Shown: one piece after another, positions 10,088-18,403 of the stretch
How the letters are laid out: every line of letters starts with the position of its first letter
Position numbering within the stretch: position 1 is the stretch's first letter
DNA from: Thiobacillus sp.
GTDB lineage: Bacteria > Pseudomonadota > Gammaproteobacteria > Burkholderiales > Thiobacillaceae
DNA: 48,457 bases
Assembly: GCA_024709165.1 (NCBI GenBank)
Contig: JANJXF010000091.1
Span: forward strand, 1-48,457
Direction of reading: 5' to 3'
The notes under the pieces: generated by a model
What the model saw: the letters and a program-made list of their open reading frames with translations, nothing else
What the model was told of the DNA's origin: nothing
Database searches by the model: none
Made by a program: the position numbers and the translations under genes

Positions 10088-11352
10088 GCCACCGCCTCCT
10101 CAGGTAGGCGAATACCGGAGACGTCTAGTTGACCAGACATCAGTTTGGGCAGAAGTAGATCGCGGGCCTTTTCCAACGATGCGTTTGCCTTGCTTAACTG
10201 CTCGGCTTGATCGAGCATGGGCCACACAAGAGTATGGAACTCTCGCCGAAGATTTTCAGGTGGTAACCAGATTTCCATAGCCGCCATATCTGCGCGACTC
10301 AGTTCGAGCTGGTTGGTAGCACCTTTGCCCATGTCCGAGAACTTGGGTTCCAAATTCAGCAGAGACAGGCCAAAGAAGGCAAACGATTCTGTATCTACTG
10401 GCCGTGCAATTGTGACGTGTGTATCTACGGTGCAATCATCGAGAGCCGCGCGAACCAGCGCTGCCCGGCCGAGCGTGCCTGCGCCAGTGGAATTGATCAA
10501 CACGTCCCCGACTTGAACCAACCGCTCAGGCTTCACATCCTTGGATTGGTGGCGGGCCGGCCCCATAGAAAGCCTGCCATCACGAATGCACTTTTGGTTG
10601 ATAACCCACCCTTTGGCGGCATCGTCGTATTTCGGTGCGATCCCACGATTCAGAAACGACGACTGATCGGCAATAGTGGTTTTCTTCCACCCCTCCGGAA
10701 CCCCATCCCGCACGGGCACCGACTCGTGGCCGGGGAAGCGCAGATGCACGAACCACTCGCGGTAGAGCAGCCGCGCCGATTCTTCAAGGAGCTGGATGCG
10801 GCGCTGGTTGGTGGCGATCAGGTCGTCGTAGGCTTGCGCAACTTCCGCGATGGCCTGTTGAGTGGGAAGAGGCGGAAATGGAATCTCGAGCGATTTGAGA
10901 ATGCCGAGATTGATATGGGGCACGCCCGCCGTGATGGTTCGATTCAAGATTTCCTGAATCGTGGATTCAAGGCGAAAGTACTGGTACACGTACCGGGCAT
11001 CTACTTTGCTCGCATCGACAGTGAGCTTCATCTGGCTTTGAGACACCACGTACCTGTCGTACTTCGAGTCCTTCGGGATCAAACCGACCTGACCTAGTGT
11101 GCCTCGTTGCGTGAATAAAACATCGCCGCGGAAGGCTAAATTGGGCCGAAGCTGATCAGCCTTCTCCGGTGTAACGAAAACGAAGCCGCTTTCGTCAAAG
11201 CATCCAGAGCCACCGAGATTCTGGCCACGAATAACTGGTACGCCTTCATCTACATAATGCTTCGATGTCAGGTTCGAACCGAAAGGCCCGCCGACGCACG
11301 CGTAAGGCACGTCGGCCTTGATACTGTCCAGAGTGACTACCGGCCAGTTCAC
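10084..11352 (-). CDS. hsdS: Type I R-M specificity subunit S (system A)
   Basis: Two target-recognition-like halves with conserved IPFPPLPTQQAIAEV region; position between hsdM and hsdR. Confidence 0.9.
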   Translation of the reverse strand: MNWPVVTLDSIKADVPYACVGGPFGSNLTSKHYVDEGVPVIRGQNLGGSGCFDESGFVFVTPEKADQLRPNLAFRGDVLFTQRGTLGQVGLIPKDSKYDRYVVSQSQMKLTVDASKVDARYVYQYFRLESTIQEILNRTITAGVPHINLGILKSLEIPFPPLPTQQAIAEVAQAYDDLIATNQRRIQLLEESARLLYREWFVHLRFPGHESVPVRDGVPEGWKKTTIADQSSFLNRGIAPKYDDAAKGWVINQKCIRDGRLSMGPARHQSKDVKPERLVQVGDVLINSTGAGTLGRAALVRAALDDCTVDTHVTIARPVDTESFAFFGLSLLNLEPKFSDMGKGATNQLELSRADMAAMEIWLPPENLRREFHTLVWPMLDQAEQLSKANASLEKARDLLLPKLMSGQLDVSGIRLPEEAVA

Positions 11353-13592
11353 GCCAGCAACCCCTCGAAGTTCAGCCGAATCCGCTCAGCCAGTTCCACC
11401 GCCTTGCCGTTCAGTTCCTCGATCTCGGCGTGAATCTCGGCCAGTCGTTCCTGGAAGTCATCTTCGTCTTCCTCGGCGGCAGGCGCGACACCGACATAGC
11501 GCCCGGGCGTCAGGCTCCAGTCGTTGGCGGCGATGTCGGCGCGGGCGACCTTCTTGCACAGCCCCGGCACATCGGCGAAGCGCCCCTCGGGGAATCGATG
11601 GTGCAGCCAATGCACTTGCTGGATGAAATAGGCCGCCTGGCGAAAGCCCTCGAGGGCGAGGTCGCGGACGGTGGGGTCTTCGTCCTTCTTCGTGTCGGCG
11701 GCGGTCAGCGCCCGTTTCAGCTCGCGGGCACGGCGGCCATCGAAGGCAGCCGACTGGCGGGCACGTAGCGGCTTCTCTGCGGTGTCGAGCAGTTTGAGCC
11801 AGAGCTTGTGGCGGGCTTCAACGTCCTTCTGCGCGGTCTTGAGCGTGCCGAGCAGCGGTTCGATGGTTGCCTGCAATTCGCGTTGGGCAACGTGCGTGGA
11901 AAAGTCGGCGCTGGCGAGACGGCGCTGGGCGGCGGTAAGTTCGGCCAGCGTGGCATCGAGCCGGTCGGTAATGGCGTGCGTTTCTGTCGCAGCAGCGGCA
12001 AGGTCGGCACGGAAGGCATCGAGTTGTTCCGGGCGCACTTGCCGAACATCCTCTTCGGCCGGTTCCGGATTCGGCGCGCCATCGACCACGGCAGGCTGTG
12101 GCGCCTGGCCGTTCAGTTCGTAGATATTGGTCTTGTCGGCGAAGCCCTGAAGCAGACCGGCAAGCGTACCCACCGTATCGGTATCGGCCTGGATGCGCGC
12201 CGGGATGGCGCCCAGCCAGTCGGCCACCTGCCGGAGGTAGCTGGCCACCAGGGCGACGAACTTCTCGTGCTGCCCCCGGTAGAGCCAGACGATGGCGTTG
12301 AGGTTGGCGAGTTGTTCTTCGGTGAAGACGTGCGAGCGGGCCGAAACCACGTGGTAGACGTTTCGGGCGTCGATCATCAGCACGTGGTCGTTTAGCGCCT
12401 TGGGCTTGCCCTTGTCGAAGAACCACAGGGTGCAGGGCAGGCTGCGGGTGTAGAAGAACTTGGTGCCGATGGCGACCATCACATCCACGTCGCCGCTTTC
12501 CACCAGTTTCTGCCGGATGTCGCGATCCTTGTTGGCAGCGTCCGATGCGCTGGAGGCCATGACGAAGCCGGCACGGCCCGCCGCGTTGAGGTAGCTGTAG
12601 AAATACTGAATCCACAGGCTGTTGGCATTGGAGATGGCGCCGGTCTTGGCGTTGGTGCCGGTCTTGGCGTTGGTGCCGGGCAGGCCAAAGGTCAAGCGGC
12701 CACCGACCTGGGGCTCGACCTTCTTGGTATCCACCGAATCGACGTTGAAGGGCGGATTGGCCATGACGAAGTCGCACTGGCCGACGAGATTGTGGTGATC
12801 CTCGTAGAAGGTATTGCCCTGAATGATCTTGCCGTCGAGGCCATGCACGGCGAGGTTCATGCGCGCCAGCTTGGTGTTGGTGTCGGATTTTTCCTGCCCG
12901 AAGAAGGTGACCTTGTCGTTCGGGTTCTGGTGGCGCACGCCCTCAATGAAGTGGCCGGTCTGCACGAACATGCCGGCCGATCCGCAGGCCGGGTCGAGCA
13001 CGATGCCGTGATCCGGTTCGATGACATTGACGATCATTCGCACCAGCGAGGGCGGCGTGAAAAATTCGCCGCCTTCCTGGGCTCCGCTCTGCGCAAACTT
13101 GTTGAGGAAGTATTCGTAGATGCGGCCGAACACATCGCCCGTGGCGCGGCGCAGGGATTCGCGGTTGAAGATCTTGATCAGCTCGGCCAGCAGATCGGGC
13201 TCGAAGGCGGTGTAGCCACGAGGCAGCGCACCCTTGAGAATTTCGACTTCGTCCTCGATGCGCTGCATGGCGTCGTCGATGGCCTGGCCGACCTTGGCGC
13301 CCTGCGGCAGTGCCGCCAGCGTTTCGAATCGTGCCTGCGCCGGGAGGTAGATGGCGGCCTTGCCCTGGAAGCCGAGGCGGATTAACTCCTCGCGCTGCGC
13401 GGCCGGCACCTGCGGCGGAATGTCGGCCTCGATTTCCGGCAGATAGACCTTGAAGCGATTATCGGCATGGCGCAGGAAGATGAGGCCGAGCACCGGCATC
13501 GAATATTCGGCAGCGGTCAGCTTGGAGTTGGCGCGCAGCTGGTCGGCGGCCTCCCAAAGTTCTTTTTCCAGATGATGCAGGTTAGTCGTCAT
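11349..13592 (-). CDS. hsdM: Type I DNA methyltransferase subunit M (system A)
   Basis: DPACGSAGMF and NPPF motifs, EFFTPPSLVRMIV. Confidence 0.95.
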   Translation of the reverse strand: MTTNLHHLEKELWEAADQLRANSKLTAAEYSMPVLGLIFLRHADNRFKVYLPEIEADIPPQVPAAQREELIRLGFQGKAAIYLPAQARFETLAALPQGAKVGQAIDDAMQRIEDEVEILKGALPRGYTAFEPDLLAELIKIFNRESLRRATGDVFGRIYEYFLNKFAQSGAQEGGEFFTPPSLVRMIVNVIEPDHGIVLDPACGSAGMFVQTGHFIEGVRHQNPNDKVTFFGQEKSDTNTKLARMNLAVHGLDGKIIQGNTFYEDHHNLVGQCDFVMANPPFNVDSVDTKKVEPQVGGRLTFGLPGTNAKTGTNAKTGAISNANSLWIQYFYSYLNAAGRAGFVMASSASDAANKDRDIRQKLVESGDVDVMVAIGTKFFYTRSLPCTLWFFDKGKPKALNDHVLMIDARNVYHVVSARSHVFTEEQLANLNAIVWLYRGQHEKFVALVASYLRQVADWLGAIPARIQADTDTVGTLAGLLQGFADKTNIYELNGQAPQPAVVDGAPNPEPAEEDVRQVRPEQLDAFRADLAAAATETHAITDRLDATLAELTAAQRRLASADFSTHVAQRELQATIEPLLGTLKTAQKDVEARHKLWLKLLDTAEKPLRARQSAAFDGRRARELKRALTAADTKKDEDPTVRDLALEGFRQAAYFIQQVHWLHHRFPEGRFADVPGLCKKVARADIAANDWSLTPGRYVGVAPAAEEDEDDFQERLAEIHAEIEELNGKAVELAERIRLNFEGLLA

Positions 13593-13602
13593 CGATGAAA
13601 TG

Positions 13603-14016
13603 CTACGTCCTCGCCTCGGGGGCGATCAGGGTGACATTGGCAAAGTAGGAGGCGTAGCGCCGGGTATCCCGGGTCAGGATCGGATAGCGCGACACGGCGG
13701 CATGGGCGCCGATGAAGAAATCAGCGAGCACGTTCTCTTTCTTGCCACCCTGCCGGCGATAGCGCACGAAGGCCTTGCCAGCGAGGAACAAGGCGGGCCG
13801 TGGAATCTCGATCACCGCCAGGCCCAAATCATCGACAGCACGGTCCAGGGCTTCGACCGTCGAAAAAGTCAGCGACAGTTCGGAGTAGATGATCGGGTTG
13901 ATGGCGAGGCGGTGAATCTTGGACTGCGCCCGCAGCTGGCCGATGGACCAGTCCGCCCATTCCGGATCGTCCTCCAGAATGTCGACCAGCACATTGGTAT
14001 CGACCAGCAGCATCAA
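13603..14016 (-). CDS. PIN-domain toxin, VapC-like
   Basis: MLLVDTNVLVDILEDD...ADFFIGAHA...ILTRDTRRYASYF. Confidence 0.88.
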   Translation of the reverse strand: MMLLVDTNVLVDILEDDPEWADWSIGQLRAQSKIHRLAINPIIYSELSLTFSTVEALDRAVDDLGLAVIEIPRPALFLAGKAFVRYRRQGGKKENVLADFFIGAHAAVSRYPILTRDTRRYASYFANVTLIAPEART

Positions 14017-14253
14017 TTATTCACCGCGTAACAGGGCCATCAGATCGTCGGTGCGCCATTTCACGTCGGCCTTGCCACGGGCCGCCTCGAAGCGGTCCGG
14101 CTTGCGACTGGGCCGTGCGCCGACCTTGTGAATCACGACATCGCCTTCACGATTGACCGCGAAATCAACCGAGCAGCCCGGGGCCAGATTCAGCGCGTCG
14201 CGGATCTGCTTCGGGATGGTGACCTGCCCTTTGCTGGTGAGTGTGGTTGCCAT
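14017..14253 (-). CDS. AbrB/SpoVT-like antitoxin, VapB-like
   Basis: TLTSKGQVTIPKQIRDALNLAPG motif; adjacent to the PIN toxin. Confidence 0.88.
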   Translation of the reverse strand: MATTLTSKGQVTIPKQIRDALNLAPGCSVDFAVNREGDVVIHKVGARPSRKPDRFEAARGKADVKWRTDDLMALLRGE

Positions 14254-14265
14254 GATGCCTCCTTC

Positions 14266-14292
14266 GTATTACATCATCGTCCATTGTAATAC
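14266..14292. promoter_or_regulatory. Dyad GTATTACA-N11-TGTAATAC, candidate VapB-like autoregulatory operator
   Basis: Perfect 8-bp inverted repeat directly upstream of the antitoxin start. Confidence 0.55.
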
Positions 14293-14399
14293 CACGAAAG
14301 AATGCCTGCAAACCCCGCCGAGTTGATCAGATTCAGCTTGGCTTCCTGATCGAACAGCGCCTGAATGGTGGCGTCGTCAATCACATCACGGAGCCCCCG

Positions 14400-14600
14400 A
14401 TGAACGCCAAACCAACCACCATCGACGCCTACCTAGCCCGCACCGCCGCCATCCACGCCAAGCTGGAACGGTTGCAGCAACTCGCCGACGACCACTTCGG
14501 TCATGACCCTGATGCCATCCATTGGGGCCACGTCGGCGACCTCGGGAGAGTGGAGGCCGGGCTGGACGAACTGCTGGCGATCTTCGGCGGCGACGAGTGA
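14400..14600 (+). CDS. Small conserved backbone protein (66 aa), unknown function
   Basis: Near-identical paralogue at 28118-28318. Confidence 0.75.
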   Translation: MNAKPTTIDAYLARTAAIHAKLERLQQLADDHFGHDPDAIHWGHVGDLGRVEAGLDELLAIFGGDE

Positions 14601-14628
14601 CGACGCCCACCAACCAGCGGAGATCGAC

Positions 14629-15147
14629 ATGACTGCCCAAGCCAAACTCACCGACACCCAGACCGCGATTCTCCAGGCCGCCGCTGGCCGCCCGGACGGC
14701 AACATCGAACCCCTGCCGACTACCCTTCGCGGCGGCGCCCGCACCAAAGTGATCGAGGGCCTGCTCGCACGAGGGCTCATCGTTGATGCCGATGGCCGCC
14801 ACCTGCTTACCGATGCCGGCTACGCCGCCGTCGGCAAACGTCGCCCCGTCTCCAAGGGTGCCCGGAATGCAGGTATCTCAGATGCCCTCACGAAACGTGA
14901 CCCCACCGGTGACCTCCAGAAGTTGGAGACCACCCCGCCCACCATCCGCCCCGACACCAAACTGGCCGCGATCATCGAAGCGATGCGCCACCCTGGCGGC
15001 GCGACCATTACCCAAATGATGGCTGGCACCGGCTGGCAGGCTCACACCGTTCGCGGCGTGATCTCCGGCATGGTCAGGAAGCGCCTCGGGCTGAACGTGG
15101 CGCTGGTACGCAACGATTCCGGCGAGCGGGTGTATCGGGTGATCTGA
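14629..15147 (+). CDS. DUF3489-like backbone protein
   Basis: MTAQAKLTDTQTAILQAAAGRPDGNIEPLP...MMAGTGWQAHTVRGVISGMVRKRLG; paralogue at 28347-28856. Confidence 0.8.
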   Translation: MTAQAKLTDTQTAILQAAAGRPDGNIEPLPTTLRGGARTKVIEGLLARGLIVDADGRHLLTDAGYAAVGKRRPVSKGARNAGISDALTKRDPTGDLQKLETTPPTIRPDTKLAAIIEAMRHPGGATITQMMAGTGWQAHTVRGVISGMVRKRLGLNVALVRNDSGERVYRVI

Positions 15148-15175
15148 CCCGCTGCCAAGGGTGTCCAGTCAGATA

Positions 15176-15257
15176 CCACCGGCAAAGCCGGTGGCTTGAG
15201 ATTGTGAGCGCCTCAAAGGCGCCCATGAAATCGTGAGCCGCCCTTGGCGGCTTACCC
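15176..15257. repeat. Three consecutive short hairpins next to an IS200-like remnant
   Basis: CCACCGGC-AAA-GCCGGTGG, GCGCCT-CAA-AGGCGC, AGCCGCC-CTT-GGCGGCT. Confidence 0.6.
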
Positions 15258-15453
15258 CATCGCGAGCTTCATCTGATCGTACCGCTCGTCTTCGTCCTCC
15301 TGGTTCCGGATGTACGCTCGAACCATGTTCTCGTCCAGTCCAACCGTGGAGACAAAGTACCCTCTGGCCCAGAAGTGCTCGCCCGTGAAGTTCTTCTGTC
15401 GCCCGCCAAACTTCCGTGCAATCTGGATCGCACTTTTCCCCTTCAGATACCCT
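15252..15453 (-). pseudogene. 5'-truncated IS200/IS605-family TnpA (Y1 transposase) remnant
   Basis: Minus-strand reading YLKGKSAIQIARKFGGRQKNFTGEHFWARGYFVSTVGLDENMVRAYIRNQEDEDERYDQMKLAMG*; N-terminal HUH half absent. Confidence 0.8.
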
Positions 15454-15738
15454 CACCGTTTTCCCCACTTTCGACCTCCAGTAGCAAGCAGACCCGCGCC
15501 AGTGCTGGCTTTTCAACGGTCACCTTTTCCTCTCACTCGTTGGCCGAATTCCCTGATCCCGGCGGCGAATCGGACACAACCCCGTGCCAGCATTGAGTTT
15601 TCGCTCTCGGCCGTTTTGTGTGCTCGGGGTGCGAACCCGCGAACCCGGTACGCATCGAGGTTTGCGCCTTCGCCATTCCAGATCAAACCGTCCAGTCCCG
15701 TGCTGATGCGGCATTTAGCCGACGGGCGCACGTCACCG

Positions 15739-15839
15739 GGGTGCAAACCGCAAACCCTGCAAACCTCGGTTTGCACCCTGACGCTATCGAAGCGCCGCGC
15801 TCGCGCCCCCCGCATTGGAATATCGCCAGGAAGGACCCC
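15739..15839. repeat. Conserved non-coding hairpin block, copy in element A
   Basis: GGGTGCAAACCG (15739-15750) inverted at 15767-15778, followed by sequence nearly identical to 29079-29139. Confidence 0.7.
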
Positions 15840-16166
15840 TCAGCCTTCAGGTTCCTGCATCCACGCCGGGATGTCCCGCTGGCCGTGCAGCACACGCCAG
15901 ACATCGATGTGATCCGGGCGCTCCACGTAGAACACGAGGTACGGATAGCGCGTCAGCGGCCAGGCGCGTAGGTCGGGCAGATTGAGTTCATGGGCGTAGC
16001 GAGGGAAGCCAGTGGCGGGGTGGTGGCCGATGTGGGCGTAAGCCTGTTCCAGCGCATCAATGAAGCCGAGCGCGACAGCCTCGGTAGCTTCGTTCAGGTA
16101 GTAGGCAACAACTTCGTCCACATCCCGGTTGGCCTGCTCGCGCGGGACGATGGGCTTGCGCTTCAC
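15840..16166 (-). CDS. RelE/ParE-family toxin
   Basis: REQANRDVDEVVAYYLNEA...LRAWPLTRYPYLVFYVERPDHIDVWRVLHGQRDIPAWM. Confidence 0.88.
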   Translation of the reverse strand: MKRKPIVPREQANRDVDEVVAYYLNEATEAVALGFIDALEQAYAHIGHHPATGFPRYAHELNLPDLRAWPLTRYPYLVFYVERPDHIDVWRVLHGQRDIPAWMQEPEG

Positions 16167-16414
16167 GCTCGGGCTGCGGGTTTGGCTGCCATGCGCACCC
16201 GGTCACGCAGTCCGTCGAAGTAACTGGCGTCCGCTGGCGCTGTCGGAGCCGAGGCCGCACCGGCCAACAGCAGGTTGCGCAGTTGCAGGCGATCCTGATC
16301 CTTGCGGATCAACTCGCGCACGTACTCGCTGCTCGTGCCGTAACCGCGCTGGCTGACCTGTTCATCGACGAAGGACTTCAGGGCGTCGGGGAGAGAAATG
16401 TTCATCGTGCTCAT
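16163..16414 (-). CDS. ParD-like RHH antitoxin
   Basis: MNISLPDALKSFVDEQVSQRGYGTSSEYVRELIRKDQDR; overlaps the toxin by 4 nt. Confidence 0.88.
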   Translation of the reverse strand: MSTMNISLPDALKSFVDEQVSQRGYGTSSEYVRELIRKDQDRLQLRNLLLAGAASAPTAPADASYFDGLRDRVRMAAKPAARA

Positions 16415-16506
16415 ACCAGCAGCCTAGTCGTTTTGACAAAATTTGGCAAGAATGGCGAGGTGCAATGGCGAGGTGCAAGAGTTGCATCCCATTTTCCGCC
16501 GACCAT

Positions 16507-16585
16507 AACAATAGAGGCCGACCGTCACCATCATCACAATCGCCACCGGCAGCGAGATGGTCGTGACGATGCTCTTTCTTTGTTC
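16507..16585. repeat. TCAC/GTGA palindromic array, degenerate copy in element A
   Basis: AACAATAGAGGCCGACCGTCACCATCATCACAATC...GATGGTCGTGACGATGC matches 29171-29254. Confidence 0.6.
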
Positions 16586-16694
16586 GGCGCTCAGCACGCA
16601 CATATCCCGTTGCGATGGATCGTCACCGGTATGACCGGTAACATCACGGTTTGTCCATTTCCATTCCAAAACGTGCGGAGGCGTGCAGTCGGCG

Positions 16695-17309
16695 ATGAGC
16701 TACTGTCGGCAATTCGACCAGTTCAACCCATTGACCGGTGCGGCACCTCGCATCCCGTTCGTGGCGCTGGGCGAGATTGTCGGACGCGCCCGCCGTTTGC
16801 TGCGCGATGCCACGACAGCGCAGATCATCGAATTGGCCGAAACCGTCGAGTGGATCATCGACAGTGCAGTGCTCGATGCTACCAAGGAAGCCGATGCCGA
16901 ATGTATGCCCGTGCTGGAACGCGTCCAGCGCAGTGACGGGCAATGGCTGCGTGACAGCATCTTCTACTACGACATCTGCCCCAAGCCGGGTGAGAGCTTT
17001 CCGCACTACCACCACGCCTTTGAGGTGCTGGCGTTGTGGCTGGTGGCGGCGCTGGCGCGGGCGTTCTTCTGGCAAGAGATGCTCGACTCCGGTCGGGTGA
17101 AGAATATGACCGAGCTGGCCAAGGCCGAGAAGATCGGCCTGGCGCGAATGCAGAAGATGCTCAAGCTCGCCCGGTTGTCCCCGGACATCGTCGAGGACAT
17201 TGCCCGTGGCCGGCAGCCTGTGGGGCTGTCGTTGTTGTTCTTCGTGGGGAACCCGTTGCCGGATGACTGGAACGAGCAGCGGGCAGTGATTGGCGGGCTG
17301 GCAGGTTGA
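16695..17309 (+). CDS. Chimeric protein: unknown N-terminus joined to the backbone HTH C-terminus
   Basis: C-terminal ALARAFFWQEMLDSGRVKNMTELAKAEKIGLARMQKMLKLARL...NPLPDDWNEQR matches 36505-36966; N-terminus does not. Confidence 0.65.
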   Translation: MSYCRQFDQFNPLTGAAPRIPFVALGEIVGRARRLLRDATTAQIIELAETVEWIIDSAVLDATKEADAECMPVLERVQRSDGQWLRDSIFYYDICPKPGESFPHYHHAFEVLALWLVAALARAFFWQEMLDSGRVKNMTELAKAEKIGLARMQKMLKLARLSPDIVEDIARGRQPVGLSLLFFVGNPLPDDWNEQRAVIGGLAG

Positions 17310-17334
17310 CCGTGAGAGCACGTTCGAAACCCGA

Positions 17335-17605
17335 CCGCTATGCGTTGTGGGGTGCAAACCACCGCCCGAAAACCCGCATGAATACAGGGTATCGAGCCTT
17401 GACCGGGCTAGACAAAAACAGAGAAAAGAGAGGAATTTGGGTGGCCGGCAGGGCGAAATCAGAGCCTTCCGGCGATCATCGAAATTCGTACCGCCTGCGA
17501 AACCCCGCCGGTGCTGGCCCTTCGCGGGGCGATAAAAAAGCCAGCGCATGGCTGGCTTTGGAATGATGGTGGTGCGTAGTTTACTACCGAACTACGTGCT
17601 ATTGG
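17335..17605. repeat. Internal element junction (right end of A / left end of B)
   Basis: 17335-17530 parallels 37253-37440; hairpin 17537-17559; GTAGTTTACTACCGAACT 17576-17593 shared with the left boundary. Confidence 0.75.
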
Positions 17606-17701
17606 GGCCAGAGGGTAATAGAGTGTCTTTCTGCGGGGCATTGCCAATCGAGTAACCGCGGGCGGACAACGATGCGTAGGCCGGCCTTCGCAACGACCAG
17701 A

Positions 17702-18403
17702 TCATACCCGATCATACTCCCGCGTTGCCTCCAGCAGCTTAGCCTTTCGGTCCGCGTAATCGGGCATCAATCCCTCCAGACGGCGCCAATACTCGTCGTT
17801 GTGATGTGGCTCCACGAGATGAACCAACTCATGAGTAATCACGTAGTCGATCAGCCGAATTGGGAACTGAAGTAGTCGCCAATTGAAATTAACCCGGCCA
17901 GCAGCGCTGCAGGAGCCCCAACGGTTGCTCAGGTCGAGAATCTCTACGGTGCTCGGCAAAAGCCCATACCGGTCGGACAGCAGCTTCACCCGTTCCTTGA
18001 TCCAATGCCCGCCCGTCACCTGAAACCACTCCTTGATCCGTGTCTCGGCGTCGGCCTTATCCGACAACCTCAGTTCCAGCCATCCCGCCCTGCAATGTAC
18101 TGCCCCGGTCTGTTCAGTAACGAAACGAATACGGTAACTACGGCCAAGGTAGTAAACAGCGTCACCGCTCACATACCCTGCTGAGCGAGGGATCGGCCGG
18201 GATGCCTCCTTAATGGCGAGCTTCTGATACACCCAGAGCAGGCGGCTTTTCGCCCATATTTCCAGTTGCTCACGAGGCGTCGCCTCCGGAGCGTAGAGCT
18301 TCAATTCACCAGAGCGATCAACGGTCAGCCCAAGAGTCTTGCGCCGGCTGCTACGCTGGATCTCGAATAGCAGATCACCGACCGAGAGCGTTTCCGTGCT
18401 CAT
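17702..18403 (-). CDS. YgjP-like zinc metallopeptidase domain protein (DUF45/WLM type)
   Basis: RWGSCSAAGRVNFNWRLLQFPIRLIDYVITHELVHLVEPHHNDEYW with HExxH. Confidence 0.85.
   Translation of the reverse strand: MSTETLSVGDLLFEIQRSSRRKTLGLTVDRSGELKLYAPEATPREQLEIWAKSRLLWVYQKLAIKEASRPIPRSAGYVSGDAVYYLGRSYRIRFVTEQTGAVHCRAGWLELRLSDKADAETRIKEWFQVTGGHWIKERVKLLSDRYGLLPSTVEILDLSNRWGSCSAAGRVNFNWRLLQFPIRLIDYVITHELVHLVEPHHNDEYWRRLEGLMPDYADRKAKLLEATREYDRV

Noticed and set aside
16424-16669. 81-aa minus-strand ORF with a hydrophobic stretch (possible small membrane toxin)
   Set aside because: It overlaps the palindromic array and the tandem repeat upstream of parD; the hydrophobic stretch arises from the TCACCATCATCAC repeat, with no supporting RBS or homologue pattern.
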